Made by a program: the position numbers and the translations under genes. 64,000 nucleotides of DNA from Amycolatopsis nigrescens CSC17Ta-90 (GTDB lineage: Bacteria; Actinomycetota; Actinomycetes; Mycobacteriales; Pseudonocardiaceae), in contig NZ_ARVW01000001.1 of NCBI RefSeq assembly GCF_000384315.1, forward strand, positions 8,167,001 to 8,231,000. Direction: 5' to 3'. The first letter of the stretch is position 1, and each line of letters begins with the position of its first letter. The notes below the pieces were generated by a model, which saw only the letters and a list, made by a program, of their open reading frames with translations, was not told the origin of the DNA and did not search any database. Positions 1 through 8,276 of the stretch are shown here, piece by piece.

Positions 1-2
1 CG

Positions 3-386
3 CGGTTCGCCATGCCGCTGATCCGGCTCGGCCGCCGGGGCGCGATGACCATCCGCCAGCTCGCCGAGTCGCTGGACGTGACCCATTCGGCGATGAGCCA
101 GACGGTGAGCGCGATGCGGCGGGAGGGGCTGGTAAGCAGCACTCCCGGCACCGACGCGCGGACCCGTGAGGTGGTACTGACCGAACGGGCCGAAGCGCTC
201 GTGCCCTTCCTCGAAGCGGAATGGCGGGCCACCGAACAGGCCGTCGCGGAGCTGGAGGACGAGATCCCGTACGCGCTGAGCCAGGTGGTCCGGGACATCG
301 AGGCGGCGCTGACGCGGCGCTCCTTCCACGACCGGATCGTCCGGCAACTCGCGAGAGCCGACGACACCTCGGCAGCCTCTTCGTGA
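3..386 (+). CDS. MarR-family transcriptional regulator (5' end outside window)
   Basis: The reading frame is open to the left edge, so the start probably lies upstream. An ATG at position 12 is the first in-window candidate but has no visible ribosome site. The visible 127 residues carry a winged helix-turn-helix (ATIRQLAE-type helix, then SAMSQTVSAMRREGLV as recognition helix) and a DARTREVVLT wing, followed by a helical dimerisation tail. This is the MarR layout. Its TGA overlaps the GTG of the downstream MFS gene in a GTGA junction, so the two are co-translated, and the regulator probably controls the transporter (inference). The ligand cannot be read from the sequence. Confidence 0.8.
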   Translation, partial: RFAMPLIRLGRRGAMTIRQLAESLDVTHSAMSQTVSAMRREGLVSSTPGTDARTREVVLTERAEALVPFLEAEWRATEQAVAELEDEIPYALSQVVRDIEAALTRRSFHDRIVRQLARADDTSAASS

Positions 387-1609
387 GCCTGCTCGACGGG
401 CTGATCGACCTCCGCCCGCTGCGTTCGAGCCCCGCGTTCCGCCGGCTCTGGCTGGGCAGCAGCGCGTCCACCTTCGGCGGCCAGCTGACCGTGGTCGCGG
501 TGCTCTCCCAGGTGTGGGAGCTGACCGGCAGCCCGGTCGCGGTGGGCGCCATCGGCCTCGCCCAGGCCGTGCCGATGGTGGTCTTCGGACTGATCGGCGG
601 CACCCTCGCCGACGCGGTCGACCGTCGGCGACTGGTGCTGTGCACCACCCTGGGCCAGATCGTTTCGGCCGTCCTGCTCGCCGGCCAAGCGCTCACCGGT
701 CTCGCTTCGCTGCCGGTGGTGCTGGGACTGGTGGCTCTGCAGGCCGCGTGCGGCGGGCTGGGCGCGCCCGCCCGCAAGACGTTCGTCGCGCGTCTGCTGC
801 CCGAGGAGCTGGTCGGCGCCGGCATCGCGTTGAGCCACCTCAGTTTCCAGGCGGCCATGCTGGTCGGGCCCGCGGTCGCCGGCCTGGTCACCGCGAAGTG
901 GGGGGGCGGCACTTGCTATCTCCTGGACGTGCTGACCTTCGGTGCCGGGTTGTACGGCGTGCTGAGGCTGCCGTCGATGCGTCCCGGCGCGGACGCCAGC
1001 CGGCCAGGGCTGCGCGCAATCTGGGAGGGCTGGCGCTTCATCGGCCGGCGGCCCGTGGTGAGCGGCGCGTTCCTGACCGACGTGCTGGCCACGGTGATGG
1101 CCATGCCGATCGCCCTTTTCCCGGCGATCAACGACGAGCGCTTCGGCGGCAGCCCGGAGTCGCTGGGCCTGTTCCTCTCCGCGATCGCGGTGGGCGGCAT
1201 CACCGCCGGCGCGGCCTCGGGCATGGTCACCAGGGCACGCCGGCCCGGTGCCGTCATGCTGGCGGCGGCCGGGATGTGGGGTCTCGGCCTCGCCGCCTTC
1301 GGCATGGCGCAGTCGCTTTGGCTGGTACTCGGCTGCCTCGCCGTCGCCGGAGCCGCCGACACCGTCTCGGTGATCTCCCGGGGAGCGATCGTGCAGCTGG
1401 CGACCCCCGACTCGCATCGCGGCCGGGTCAGCGCCGTCGAGCACATCGTCGGGGTCTCCGGCCCCGACCTCGGCAACTTCCGCGGCGGACTGGTCGCCGG
1501 CGCTACTTCGGCGTCCTTCGCCATCATCTCCGGCGGCGCGCTCTGCGTGCTCGGGATCGCCGGGCTGGCGGTGGCGAACAGCTCGCTGCGCAGGTTCGCG
1601 ACCCGCTAG
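383..1609 (+). CDS. MFS transporter (drug-efflux type)
   Basis: About 408 residues and roughly 12 hydrophobic segments. After a LRSSPAFRRLWLG opening comes the loop-2/3 signature GGTLADAVDRRRLV, typical of the EntS/macrolide-efflux branch of the major facilitator superfamily. The GTG at 383 is chosen because it overlaps the TGA of the MarR gene (GTGA); the frame also runs upstream inside marR, but that part is a shadow. The product is expected to be an inner-membrane, proton-driven efflux pump controlled by its MarR neighbour. Its stop overlaps the stop of the convergent Eis-like gene in a shared CTAG. The substrate is unknown. Confidence 0.85.
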   Translation: MSLLDGLIDLRPLRSSPAFRRLWLGSSASTFGGQLTVVAVLSQVWELTGSPVAVGAIGLAQAVPMVVFGLIGGTLADAVDRRRLVLCTTLGQIVSAVLLAGQALTGLASLPVVLGLVALQAACGGLGAPARKTFVARLLPEELVGAGIALSHLSFQAAMLVGPAVAGLVTAKWGGGTCYLLDVLTFGAGLYGVLRLPSMRPGADASRPGLRAIWEGWRFIGRRPVVSGAFLTDVLATVMAMPIALFPAINDERFGGSPESLGLFLSAIAVGGITAGAASGMVTRARRPGAVMLAAAGMWGLGLAAFGMAQSLWLVLGCLAVAGAADTVSVISRGAIVQLATPDSHRGRVSAVEHIVGVSGPDLGNFRGGLVAGATSASFAIISGGALCVLGIAGLAVANSSLRRFATR

Positions 1610-2832
1610 AAACCCGTGCCGCACCAAGGTTTCACCGGCGTGCCGAACAGCTCGTCGGCTCGGCGGGCAGCCTCCGGGGTGCGTGCCTGGAGCCGGCCGG
1701 TCGCGGCGAGCGCACTCGGTGCCCAGGCGCCGAGGTAGATCATCGCAAGCACATCCACCCCGAGCCGGACCTCGGCTTCGGTGTCGTCGCCGAGACGCTC
1801 GGCGCCATCCGCGGTGATCCGGTAGCGGCCGGAGTTCTCGGGCAGCAGCGCGTCGGACACTTCGAGCACCACCGGCTCCGCCCGCTGATAGGTGCGGGCG
1901 GCCAGTGCGGCGGGGACGTCCAGGATCCGGAGCCACGATTCGTCTTCGACTCCGGTCACCTGCCAGGCCCGGAGGTCGGTGAGCATGGCCGCCACCGGCT
2001 CGTCGACCGGCCGGTACGCGTGCAGCTCGTCGACCAGGTCCATGCCGAGCAGGAAACGCCACAGCCCGGCCAGTGCCTCCGGGCCGGCGGCGTGCAGATC
2101 GTGCACCGTGAGGTCCGCCGTGTGCGGCTGCGCGCCGTGCCGCTCGTTCACCTGGTACACCACGAAACCGTCGTCACCGTCGGCGCCGGTGTGCACCGCG
2201 GCGATATGACCGCCATCGTGTCCGCGGAACCGCTCGAAGCGCATCGGCCACCACACTTCGGGGCGGCTGAGCATGCCCGGCCGCGACGGCGCGATCCGCC
2301 GGTACAGCGCGGGAATCAGCTCGACCGCGGCCTCCGGAGCGAGTAGCCGGACCCGCCCTCCCGCCGGCGCGTCCTGGTGAAGCCGGGCCGCGCGCCGGGT
2401 AATCCGGACGCGCTGGTCCAGGGACGCCACCCCGTAGCCGAACCGGCCGTAGATGGCCGTCTCACTCGCGTGCAGGCAGGCCAGCACCTCACCGCGCCGC
2501 ACGAGGTCCCGCAACTGCTCCCCCATCAGCGCGGACAGCACACCGCGCCGGGTGTGGTCGGCCCGTACCCCGACCCCGTCCACCGCGCCCGTCGGGAGCA
2601 GTGCGCCGCCGGGTACCGCGAGCTCGGTCCCGAACGACCCCGCGGTACCGATCAGCTCGTCCTCGGCGAAGGCGCCGTACCGGCGGTCCGCCAGAAAGCC
2701 CGGACTGCGCCTCCCCCAGTGCTCGTCGGTCAGCGCGCCGCGATGCAGCGCCTGGTACAGCAGGGCGAAGGCCGATCGCTGCTCTCCATCGGCAAGGTTC
2801 CGGATCGCGAAATCGCTCATACGCGCGATCAT
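1606..2832 (-). CDS. Eis-family GNAT N-acetyltransferase (copy A)
   Basis: 408 residues, the usual Eis length. The family has two GNAT folds plus an SCP-like C-terminal domain and acetylates multiple amines of aminoglycosides or other polyamines. Visible marks are the acetyl-CoA loop VGVRADHTRRG (about 87-97), the GRFGYG motif with Tyr133 as likely general acid, and a C-terminal Phe whose carboxylate acts as catalytic base in M. tuberculosis Eis. A second ATG four codons in (2820) is an equally good start. It lies downstream of a DUF4333 lipoprotein gene and forms a duplicated unit with the genes at 2873-5190. The natural substrate is not predictable. Confidence 0.85.
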   Translation of the reverse strand: MIARMSDFAIRNLADGEQRSAFALLYQALHRGALTDEHWGRRSPGFLADRRYGAFAEDELIGTAGSFGTELAVPGGALLPTGAVDGVGVRADHTRRGVLSALMGEQLRDLVRRGEVLACLHASETAIYGRFGYGVASLDQRVRITRRAARLHQDAPAGGRVRLLAPEAAVELIPALYRRIAPSRPGMLSRPEVWWPMRFERFRGHDGGHIAAVHTGADGDDGFVVYQVNERHGAQPHTADLTVHDLHAAGPEALAGLWRFLLGMDLVDELHAYRPVDEPVAAMLTDLRAWQVTGVEDESWLRILDVPAALAARTYQRAEPVVLEVSDALLPENSGRYRITADGAERLGDDTEAEVRLGVDVLAMIYLGAWAPSALAATGRLQARTPEAARRADELFGTPVKPWCGTGF

Positions 2833-2872
2833 GCCAAGGTGCCCGGCGAACGCGCACCGGATTTCCTGGCCG

Positions 2873-3253
2873 CTACCGCGGTGCGCCGACCTCGTACTCG
2901 CCCTGCGCGGTCTTCACGGTGACGGTCACCGTCTTCTCCTCACCGGCGATCGAGGCGGTGCAGTCGAAAACATGACCGACCTCGACGGCCTGGCCCGCCG
3001 GGCAGCCGACCGTTTCCACCTCTTCGAGCTGGAAGCTCTGCACCAGCACCTGCCGTACCCCGTCCTGCACCGCGGACTGGTCCAGGATCTTGGGTACCGG
3101 GGTGAGACTGACCGGGCTCGATACCGGGCTGCCTGCCGGCGGTGGCGGCGCGGCCGGTGAACTGGTCGCCGGCGGCTTCTCCCCGGCACTTTCGCAACCG
3201 GCCACGGCCAGGATGCCGAGACACGAAACGGCCAGCACCGTCGCGACGCGCAC
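2873..3253 (-). CDS. DUF4333-domain lipoprotein
   Basis: About 126 residues. The chosen start is a GTG (3253) that gives a short signal peptide with a clean lipobox (AVAGC), so the mature protein should be lipid-anchored at Cys20. A Pro/Ser/Ala-rich linker (about 24-50) leads into a DUF4333 domain with two conserved cysteines (VGCPAG and FDCTA), probably disulphide-bonded outside the cell, and the ending GEYEVGAPR. The domain is closely similar to the C-terminus of the protein at 4537-5190, including the last eight residues. Function of DUF4333 is unknown. An open frame continues upstream within the neighbouring Eis gene but has no signal-peptide logic. Confidence 0.75.
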   Translation of the reverse strand: MRVATVLAVSCLGILAVAGCESAGEKPPATSSPAAPPPPAGSPVSSPVSLTPVPKILDQSAVQDGVRQVLVQSFQLEEVETVGCPAGQAVEVGHVFDCTASIAGEEKTVTVTVKTAQGEYEVGAPR

Positions 3254-3291
3254 GAACGCACCCCCGCAGCTTGATCGACTTCGGCAGAAAG

Positions 3292-4497
3292 TCAGAAGAA
3301 GGTACCGCACCAGGCGGCCAGCCGCGTGCCGAACAGCCGATCCGCCGTCGTGGGCGTGCCGGGATCCAGCACCTCGATCCGGCCGACGCCGGCCAGCCGC
3401 GACGCCCGCCAGGTGCCGAGGTAGAGCATGCTCAGCGTCGCCACGTCCAACCGGAGCTGCGCCGGTTCGCCGGTCGGCTCCGCCCCGTCGGCCGACACCC
3501 GGTACCGGCCGGAGTTGTTGTCCAGCAAGGGATCCGTCACCTCGATCACCACGGACTCCGCCGGGCCGCCGTAGTACCGCCGGGCGGCCAGCGCCGCCGG
3601 CACGTCCACCAGCCGCAGCCAGAGCCCGTCCTCCACCCCGGTGATCCGGCAGCACCGCGGATCCTCGAACAGCAGCTCCACCGGCTCGTCGTACGGGCGC
3701 ATGCCGGCCTTGATCCGGTCCACCAGATCGACCGTGAGCAGGAACCGCCACAGCCCGGCGAACGCGCGGCCATGGGCGGCGTGCAGCGAGGTCACGTGCA
3801 GCACCGCGTCCCCGCCGGACTCGTGATCGACGAAGTAGACGGCGAACCCGTCGACACCGTGTTCACCGTGGTGCAGGGCGGCGGTCATCGGGCCGGCGTG
3901 CCTGTGCATGGAGCCCGGAAAACCGGCCCACCAGTAGGGCGGCCGGGTCATCATGCCCGGCCTGGTGTGCGGCAACGAGGCGTAGGCTTCGGCCAGCTGG
4001 TCACGAGCCCGCTGCACCGGCAACAGCTCGACGTCGCCGCCGGAGGGCACCTCGGGACGCAACCTCGCCCGATGACGGTCCACCGCACAGGACTTCGACA
4101 CCGTGCCCACCCCGTAGCCGAACCGGCCGTAGATCCCGCCTTCGCTGGCGTACAGCCCGGCGATCTGCACGCCGCGGCCGGCCAGGTCCGTCAGCTGGAA
4201 CCGCATCATCGCGGTGAGCGCGCCGCGCCGGGTGCGGTCCGCGCGCACTCCGACCCCGGTGACCGCGGCCAGTGGCACCCGGCGTCCGCCAGGCACGGTC
4301 AGTTCGCCGTCGAAGGACCGGGCCGTCCCGATCAGCGCCGGGTCGAACACGCCCAGCGTGCGTCCCGGCTGTTGCATGGCCGCCGCGCGCGCCCAGTCCT
4401 CGTCGCTGGGCGGCGGCAGGTGCAGCGAGTCCCAGAACAGGGCGCTGGCCGATGGATGCTCGTCGGGACTGAGAATCCGAACGGTGTGCTCGGTCAT
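3292..4497 (-). CDS. Eis-family GNAT N-acetyltransferase (copy B)
   Basis: 401 residues, paralogous over its whole length to the gene at 1606-2832. It shares the acetyl-CoA loop VGVRADRTRRG, the ASE..IYGRFGYGV stretch with the catalytic Tyr, the GLWRFLL and NSGRYRV segments, and a C-terminal WCGTFF ending with the terminal Phe carboxylate needed for Eis catalysis. Both copies therefore look active. The ATG start fits the family N-terminus. It lies 39 bp downstream of one DUF4333 gene and 38 bp upstream of the other, all on the minus strand, so a single transcript could carry the four genes. Substrate range is unknown. Confidence 0.85.
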   Translation of the reverse strand: MTEHTVRILSPDEHPSASALFWDSLHLPPPSDEDWARAAAMQQPGRTLGVFDPALIGTARSFDGELTVPGGRRVPLAAVTGVGVRADRTRRGALTAMMRFQLTDLAGRGVQIAGLYASEGGIYGRFGYGVGTVSKSCAVDRHRARLRPEVPSGGDVELLPVQRARDQLAEAYASLPHTRPGMMTRPPYWWAGFPGSMHRHAGPMTAALHHGEHGVDGFAVYFVDHESGGDAVLHVTSLHAAHGRAFAGLWRFLLTVDLVDRIKAGMRPYDEPVELLFEDPRCCRITGVEDGLWLRLVDVPAALAARRYYGGPAESVVIEVTDPLLDNNSGRYRVSADGAEPTGEPAQLRLDVATLSMLYLGTWRASRLAGVGRIEVLDPGTPTTADRLFGTRLAAWCGTFF

Positions 4498-4536
4498 GCG
4501 AGGATGATGCCGGTCCGGTGGCGGACCCGCGAATCC

Positions 4537-5190
4537 TTACTTCGGGGTGCCGACCTCGTAGTTGCCGTCGGAGTCCTTCACCTTGATGGTGACCTTCTGC
4601 TCCTGGCCGCCGATCATCGCCGTGCAGTCGAAGGTGGTGTCCGCCTTGACTTCCTGCTTGTCCGGGCAGGTCACGCTCTGCACGCCCTGGATCTTGTAGG
4701 TGTCGGTGAGGATGCCCTTGATCGCGTCCTGCTGCGCGGTCGTGTCGAACACCTTGCTGACGAAGAAACCCGGCTGCCAGAACCCGGTGACGCCCAGTGC
4801 CGCGAGCACCACGACCAGCGCCACCACCCCGATCAGCAGGCCCTTGCCGGACTTCTTCTCTCCGCCCGGCTGCGGCTGCTGCGGGTAGCCGGGCGGCCCG
4901 AACTGGCCGGGCTGCTGGCCGTAGCCAGGCTGCTGCTGCGGCCCGCTCGGCGGGTACGCGCCGCCTGGTTGCTGCCCGTACTGGGGCTGCTGCGGCTGGC
5001 CGTAGCCCGGCTGCTGCCCGTACTGCGGCTGCTGAGGAGGTTGCTGCGGATACCCGGGCTGCTGGCCGTACTGCGGCTGTTGCCCGTAGCCCGGCTGCTG
5101 CTGCGGATAGCCGGGCTGGGGATTCGGAGGCGACCCATAGGGCTGCTGCCCCCATTGCTGCGGGTCGTTGCCGCCGTACGGCGTGCTCAT
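4537..5190 (-). CDS. DUF4333 membrane protein with Pro/Gly/Gln/Tyr-rich N-terminus
   Basis: 217 residues. Residues 1-110 are a low-complexity cytoplasmic tract built from repeats such as PGYGQQ and PQYGQQ. A lysine-rich patch and one transmembrane segment follow (about 117-137, GLLIGVVALVVVLAALGV), then an extracytoplasmic DUF4333 domain with two Cys (VTCPDK, FDCTA). The start is supported by GGAGG upstream of the ATG. Its domain is paralogous to that of the lipoprotein at 2873-3253: same domain, but with a different anchor. Similar PGYGQQ-type anchors are common in actinobacterial envelope proteins; no biochemical role is known. Confidence 0.8.
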   Translation of the reverse strand: MSTPYGGNDPQQWGQQPYGSPPNPQPGYPQQQPGYGQQPQYGQQPGYPQQPPQQPQYGQQPGYGQPQQPQYGQQPGGAYPPSGPQQQPGYGQQPGQFGPPGYPQQPQPGGEKKSGKGLLIGVVALVVVLAALGVTGFWQPGFFVSKVFDTTAQQDAIKGILTDTYKIQGVQSVTCPDKQEVKADTTFDCTAMIGGQEQKVTIKVKDSDGNYEVGTPK

Positions 5191-5215
5191 CGTTTCGCCT
5201 CCGCCAGAATTAGCC

Positions 5216-5245
5216 GTCAGTGTCCGTCAGCGTCCGTCGGTGCCC
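5216..5245. repeat. Three tandem 10-bp repeats upstream of the DUF4333 membrane-protein gene
   Basis: Three consecutive decamers read gtcagtgtcc, gtcagcgtcc and gtcggtgccc on the plus strand. They begin about 25 bp upstream of the ATG at 5190, in the presumed promoter or leader of that gene. A 10-bp period could mark a same-face protein-binding array, or simply slippage. Confidence 0.5.
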
Positions 5246-5363
5246 GCTGTGGAGCCGGTCGTCCCGACTCATTATGCCGTGCGCGATCAAACCACAGTGT
5301 CGGTGTTCCGCACACGTAAGCAGGCCGCATACCGCGCAGAATTACCAACGGATCGGGTACCGG

Positions 5364-8138
5364 TCAGGCCGCGCCGGCCGCCACCACGCCCCGCCGCAGC
5401 GCCCGCACCGCGTCGGACGCGGCCGCGCCAACAGGGTCGCCCTTGCCGAGCACGTCGCGGATCTGGTCCAGCAGGTCGATCACCTGACGCGACCAGCGCA
5501 CGAAGTCGCCGGCCGAAAGCTCCTGGCCGTTGGCTTCGGCAGCGGTGAGCACCTTCTCCAGCGACTCGCCGCGCGCCCAGCGGTAGACCGGCCAGGCGAA
5601 CCCGGCGTCGGGCTCCCTGGTCCGCTCCAGCCGGTGCCGTCGTTCGTCCTCGGCCAGGTCGGTCCACAGCCGCACGGTCTCCTGCCATGCCTGCGGTACC
5701 TGCCCGGCCGGCAGCCGCGGCTCGCCGGCGGAGTCCCGGCGCGCCTCGAAGACCAGCGTGGACACCACCGCGGCCAGCTCCGCCGGCGCGAGCCCGCGCC
5801 AGGTGCCATGCCGGATGCATTCGGCGGCCAGCAGGTCGGACTCGCTGTACAGCCGGGCCAGCCGCCTGCCGTGCTCGGTGACCCTGGCGCTGGGGTCCTG
5901 CTCGGCGGCATCGCCGAGATAGCCGCGCTCCCCGAGCAGATCCCGGATCCGGTCGAAGGCGCGGGCCAGCGAGTGCGTGGTGGCGGCGACCTTGCGCTCC
6001 AGCTGCTCGGTCTCCGCGGCCAGCCGCTGGTAGCGCTCCAGCCAACGCAGGTTCGCCTCCCGCTCGGCGATCCCGTGGCAGGGGTGCGAGCGCAGCGCAC
6101 GGCGCAGTGCCGCCAGTTCGCCGTCCTCGTTCGCCCCGGAACGCCGTTTCTCCCTGCTCGGCAAGGAGATTCCGGCGTTGCGCAGTGACGACGCGATATC
6201 GCGGCGAGTCTTCGGCGAGCGCAGTTCGACGTGCTTGGGCAGCCGGATGTGGCCGAGCGGCTCGACCGGGGCGGGAAAGTCGGCCAGCGACAATGGTCCG
6301 GACCAGCGGTCCTCGGTGACCACCACCGGCCTCGGCTCCCGGATCGGGTCCACCCCCGGGTCCACCACCACGGCCAGCCCGGCCCGCCGGCCGGCCGGCA
6401 CCGCGATCACGTCGCCCTTGCGCAGCCTGGTCAGCGAGTCCGCGGTGCTCGCCCGGCGCGACGCGGTGTTCTGCCTGGCCAGCGCCTTTTCCCGCTCGGA
6501 GATCTTCTTGCGCAGCTCGGCGTACTCCAGCATCTGCTCGAAGTCGCCGCTGATGGCCTCGGTGTAGCCGTGCAGTGCTTCCTTGTTGCGTTCGATCCGG
6601 CGCGCGGTACCGACCACCGAACGGTCCGCCTGGAACTGCGCGAAGGACTGCTCCAGCAGGTCGCGGGCCTGGTCAGGGCCGAGCTGGGCGACCAGGTTGA
6701 TGGCCATGTTGTAGCCGGGCCGGAACGAGGAGCGCAGCGGGTAGGTACGGGTGGAAGCCAGGCCGGCGACCTGCTTGGGGTCCACGCCGGGCTGCCAGAG
6801 CACCACCGCGTGCCCTTCGACGTCGATCCCGCGACGTCCGGCACGGCCGGTGAGCTGGGTGTACTCCCCGGGCGTGAGGTCGACGTGCGCCTCGCCGTTG
6901 TACTTGACCAGCCGTTCCAGCACCACGGTCCTGGCCGGCATGTTGATGCCCAGCGCCAGCGTCTCGGTGGCGAACACGACCTTGACCAGGCCGCGGACGA
7001 AGAGCTCTTCGACGGTCTCCTTGAACCGCGGCAGCAACCCGGCGTGGTGCGCGGCGATCCCGCGTTCCAGCGCCTCCCGCCACTCCCAGTAGCCGAGCAC
7101 GCCGAGATCGCCTTCGGGCAGGTCCGCGGTCCGCTCGCGAACGATCCGCCGCACCTCCTCGACCTCCTCCGGCGAGTTCAGCCGCAGACCGGACCTGGTG
7201 CACTGCGACACCGCCGCGTCACAACCGGCGCGGGAGAAGATGAACACGATGGCCGGCAACAACCCGGCTGCGTCCAGCCGCTCGGTGACGTCCACCCTGG
7301 ACGGTGGCCGGAACCGGGGGCCGCGGTCCTGGCCGCGCCCGCGGTTGCGGCCGCGGAACGCCGCGGGGCCGTACATCCGGCCGGTCTCCTCGGCCCGCCG
7401 CAGCAGGTTCGGGTTGATGCGCAGCTCGTCTCCCGGCGAACCGACCTTCTCCCCAGCGAACAGGTCCAGCATCCGGTTGCCGACCAGCATGTGCTGCCAG
7501 AGCGGAACCGGCCGGTGCTCGTCGACCACCACAGTGGTGTCGCCGCGGACGGTCTGCAGCCATTCGCCGAACTCCTCGGCGTTGCTGACCGTCGCGGACA
7601 GCCCGACCACCCGCACGTGCTCGGGCAGGTGCAGGATGACCTCTTCCCATACCGCGCCGCGGAACCGGTCGGCGAGGTAGTGCACCTCGTCCATCACCAC
7701 GTACGCCAGTTCGTCCACCGTGGACGATCCGGCGTAGAGCATGTTGCGCAGCACCTCGGTGGTCATCACCACGATCTGCGCGTTGCCGTTGATCGAGGTG
7801 TCGCCGGTGAGCAGGCCGACCGCGTCCGCGCCGTAGCGGCCGACCAGGTCGGTGTACTTCTGGTTCGACAGCGCCTTGATCGGCGTGGTGTAGAAGCATT
7901 TGCGGCCCTCGGCCAGCGCCAGGTGCACCGCGAACTCGCCGACCACGGTCTTGCCGGCTCCGGTGGGGGCGCAGACCAGCACCCCGTGGCCGTCCTCCAG
8001 CGCCTCACAGCCGCGCGTCTGGAAATCGTCGAAACCGAACGGGGACTCGGCTGCGAACCGGGTCAGCTGGGAGTACTTCCCGCGGTGCATGGCGGCCGCA
8101 TAGGCCTCGGCCGGGGAACGTGAAGGGCGATTGGCCAC
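5364..8138 (-). CDS. helY: HelY-type DEVH superfamily 2 RNA helicase (Ski2/Mtr4-like)
   Basis: 924 residues, normal for actinobacterial HelY. Motifs in order: Q-type N-terminus with FDDFQTRGCEAL, Walker A APTGAGKT (about 58), TPIKALSNQKY (motif Ia), MDEVHYLAD (motif II, about 150), LSATVSN (motif III), then the RecA2 domain with NMPARTVVLE and TGRAGRRG (motif VI). A long C-terminal rRNA-proc-arch/DSHCT-like part follows. Expected to be a cytoplasmic ATP-dependent RNA helicase in RNA turnover. The GTG at 8138 is the family start; no strong ribosome site precedes it. It sits where helY lies near tat and paf genes in M. tuberculosis, but here three unrelated genes separate it from tatC. Confidence 0.93.
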   Translation of the reverse strand: MANRPSRSPAEAYAAAMHRGKYSQLTRFAAESPFGFDDFQTRGCEALEDGHGVLVCAPTGAGKTVVGEFAVHLALAEGRKCFYTTPIKALSNQKYTDLVGRYGADAVGLLTGDTSINGNAQIVVMTTEVLRNMLYAGSSTVDELAYVVMDEVHYLADRFRGAVWEEVILHLPEHVRVVGLSATVSNAEEFGEWLQTVRGDTTVVVDEHRPVPLWQHMLVGNRMLDLFAGEKVGSPGDELRINPNLLRRAEETGRMYGPAAFRGRNRGRGQDRGPRFRPPSRVDVTERLDAAGLLPAIVFIFSRAGCDAAVSQCTRSGLRLNSPEEVEEVRRIVRERTADLPEGDLGVLGYWEWREALERGIAAHHAGLLPRFKETVEELFVRGLVKVVFATETLALGINMPARTVVLERLVKYNGEAHVDLTPGEYTQLTGRAGRRGIDVEGHAVVLWQPGVDPKQVAGLASTRTYPLRSSFRPGYNMAINLVAQLGPDQARDLLEQSFAQFQADRSVVGTARRIERNKEALHGYTEAISGDFEQMLEYAELRKKISEREKALARQNTASRRASTADSLTRLRKGDVIAVPAGRRAGLAVVVDPGVDPIREPRPVVVTEDRWSGPLSLADFPAPVEPLGHIRLPKHVELRSPKTRRDIASSLRNAGISLPSREKRRSGANEDGELAALRRALRSHPCHGIAEREANLRWLERYQRLAAETEQLERKVAATTHSLARAFDRIRDLLGERGYLGDAAEQDPSARVTEHGRRLARLYSESDLLAAECIRHGTWRGLAPAELAAVVSTLVFEARRDSAGEPRLPAGQVPQAWQETVRLWTDLAEDERRHRLERTREPDAGFAWPVYRWARGESLEKVLTAAEANGQELSAGDFVRWSRQVIDLLDQIRDVLGKGDPVGAAASDAVRALRRGVVAAGAA

Positions 8139-8276
8139 CTGATCAGGGTTTCACACCGTCACCGGCGCCCGCACGCGGTGGGCGTTCGAGCTGCTCCTGG
8201 GCCTTCTCGGGCCCGGGTAAGCGGCGGTCAGCGCGCGGTGCGGGCGCGGTAAGCGGGTCCGGCGATGGTCTCCCCC

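Noticed and set aside
4600..5190. CRISPR-like or satellite repeat array
   Set aside because: The repeated units are codons for PGYGQQ-type tracts in a real protein; spacing is irregular and there are no spacers. The same holds for 30106-30420.
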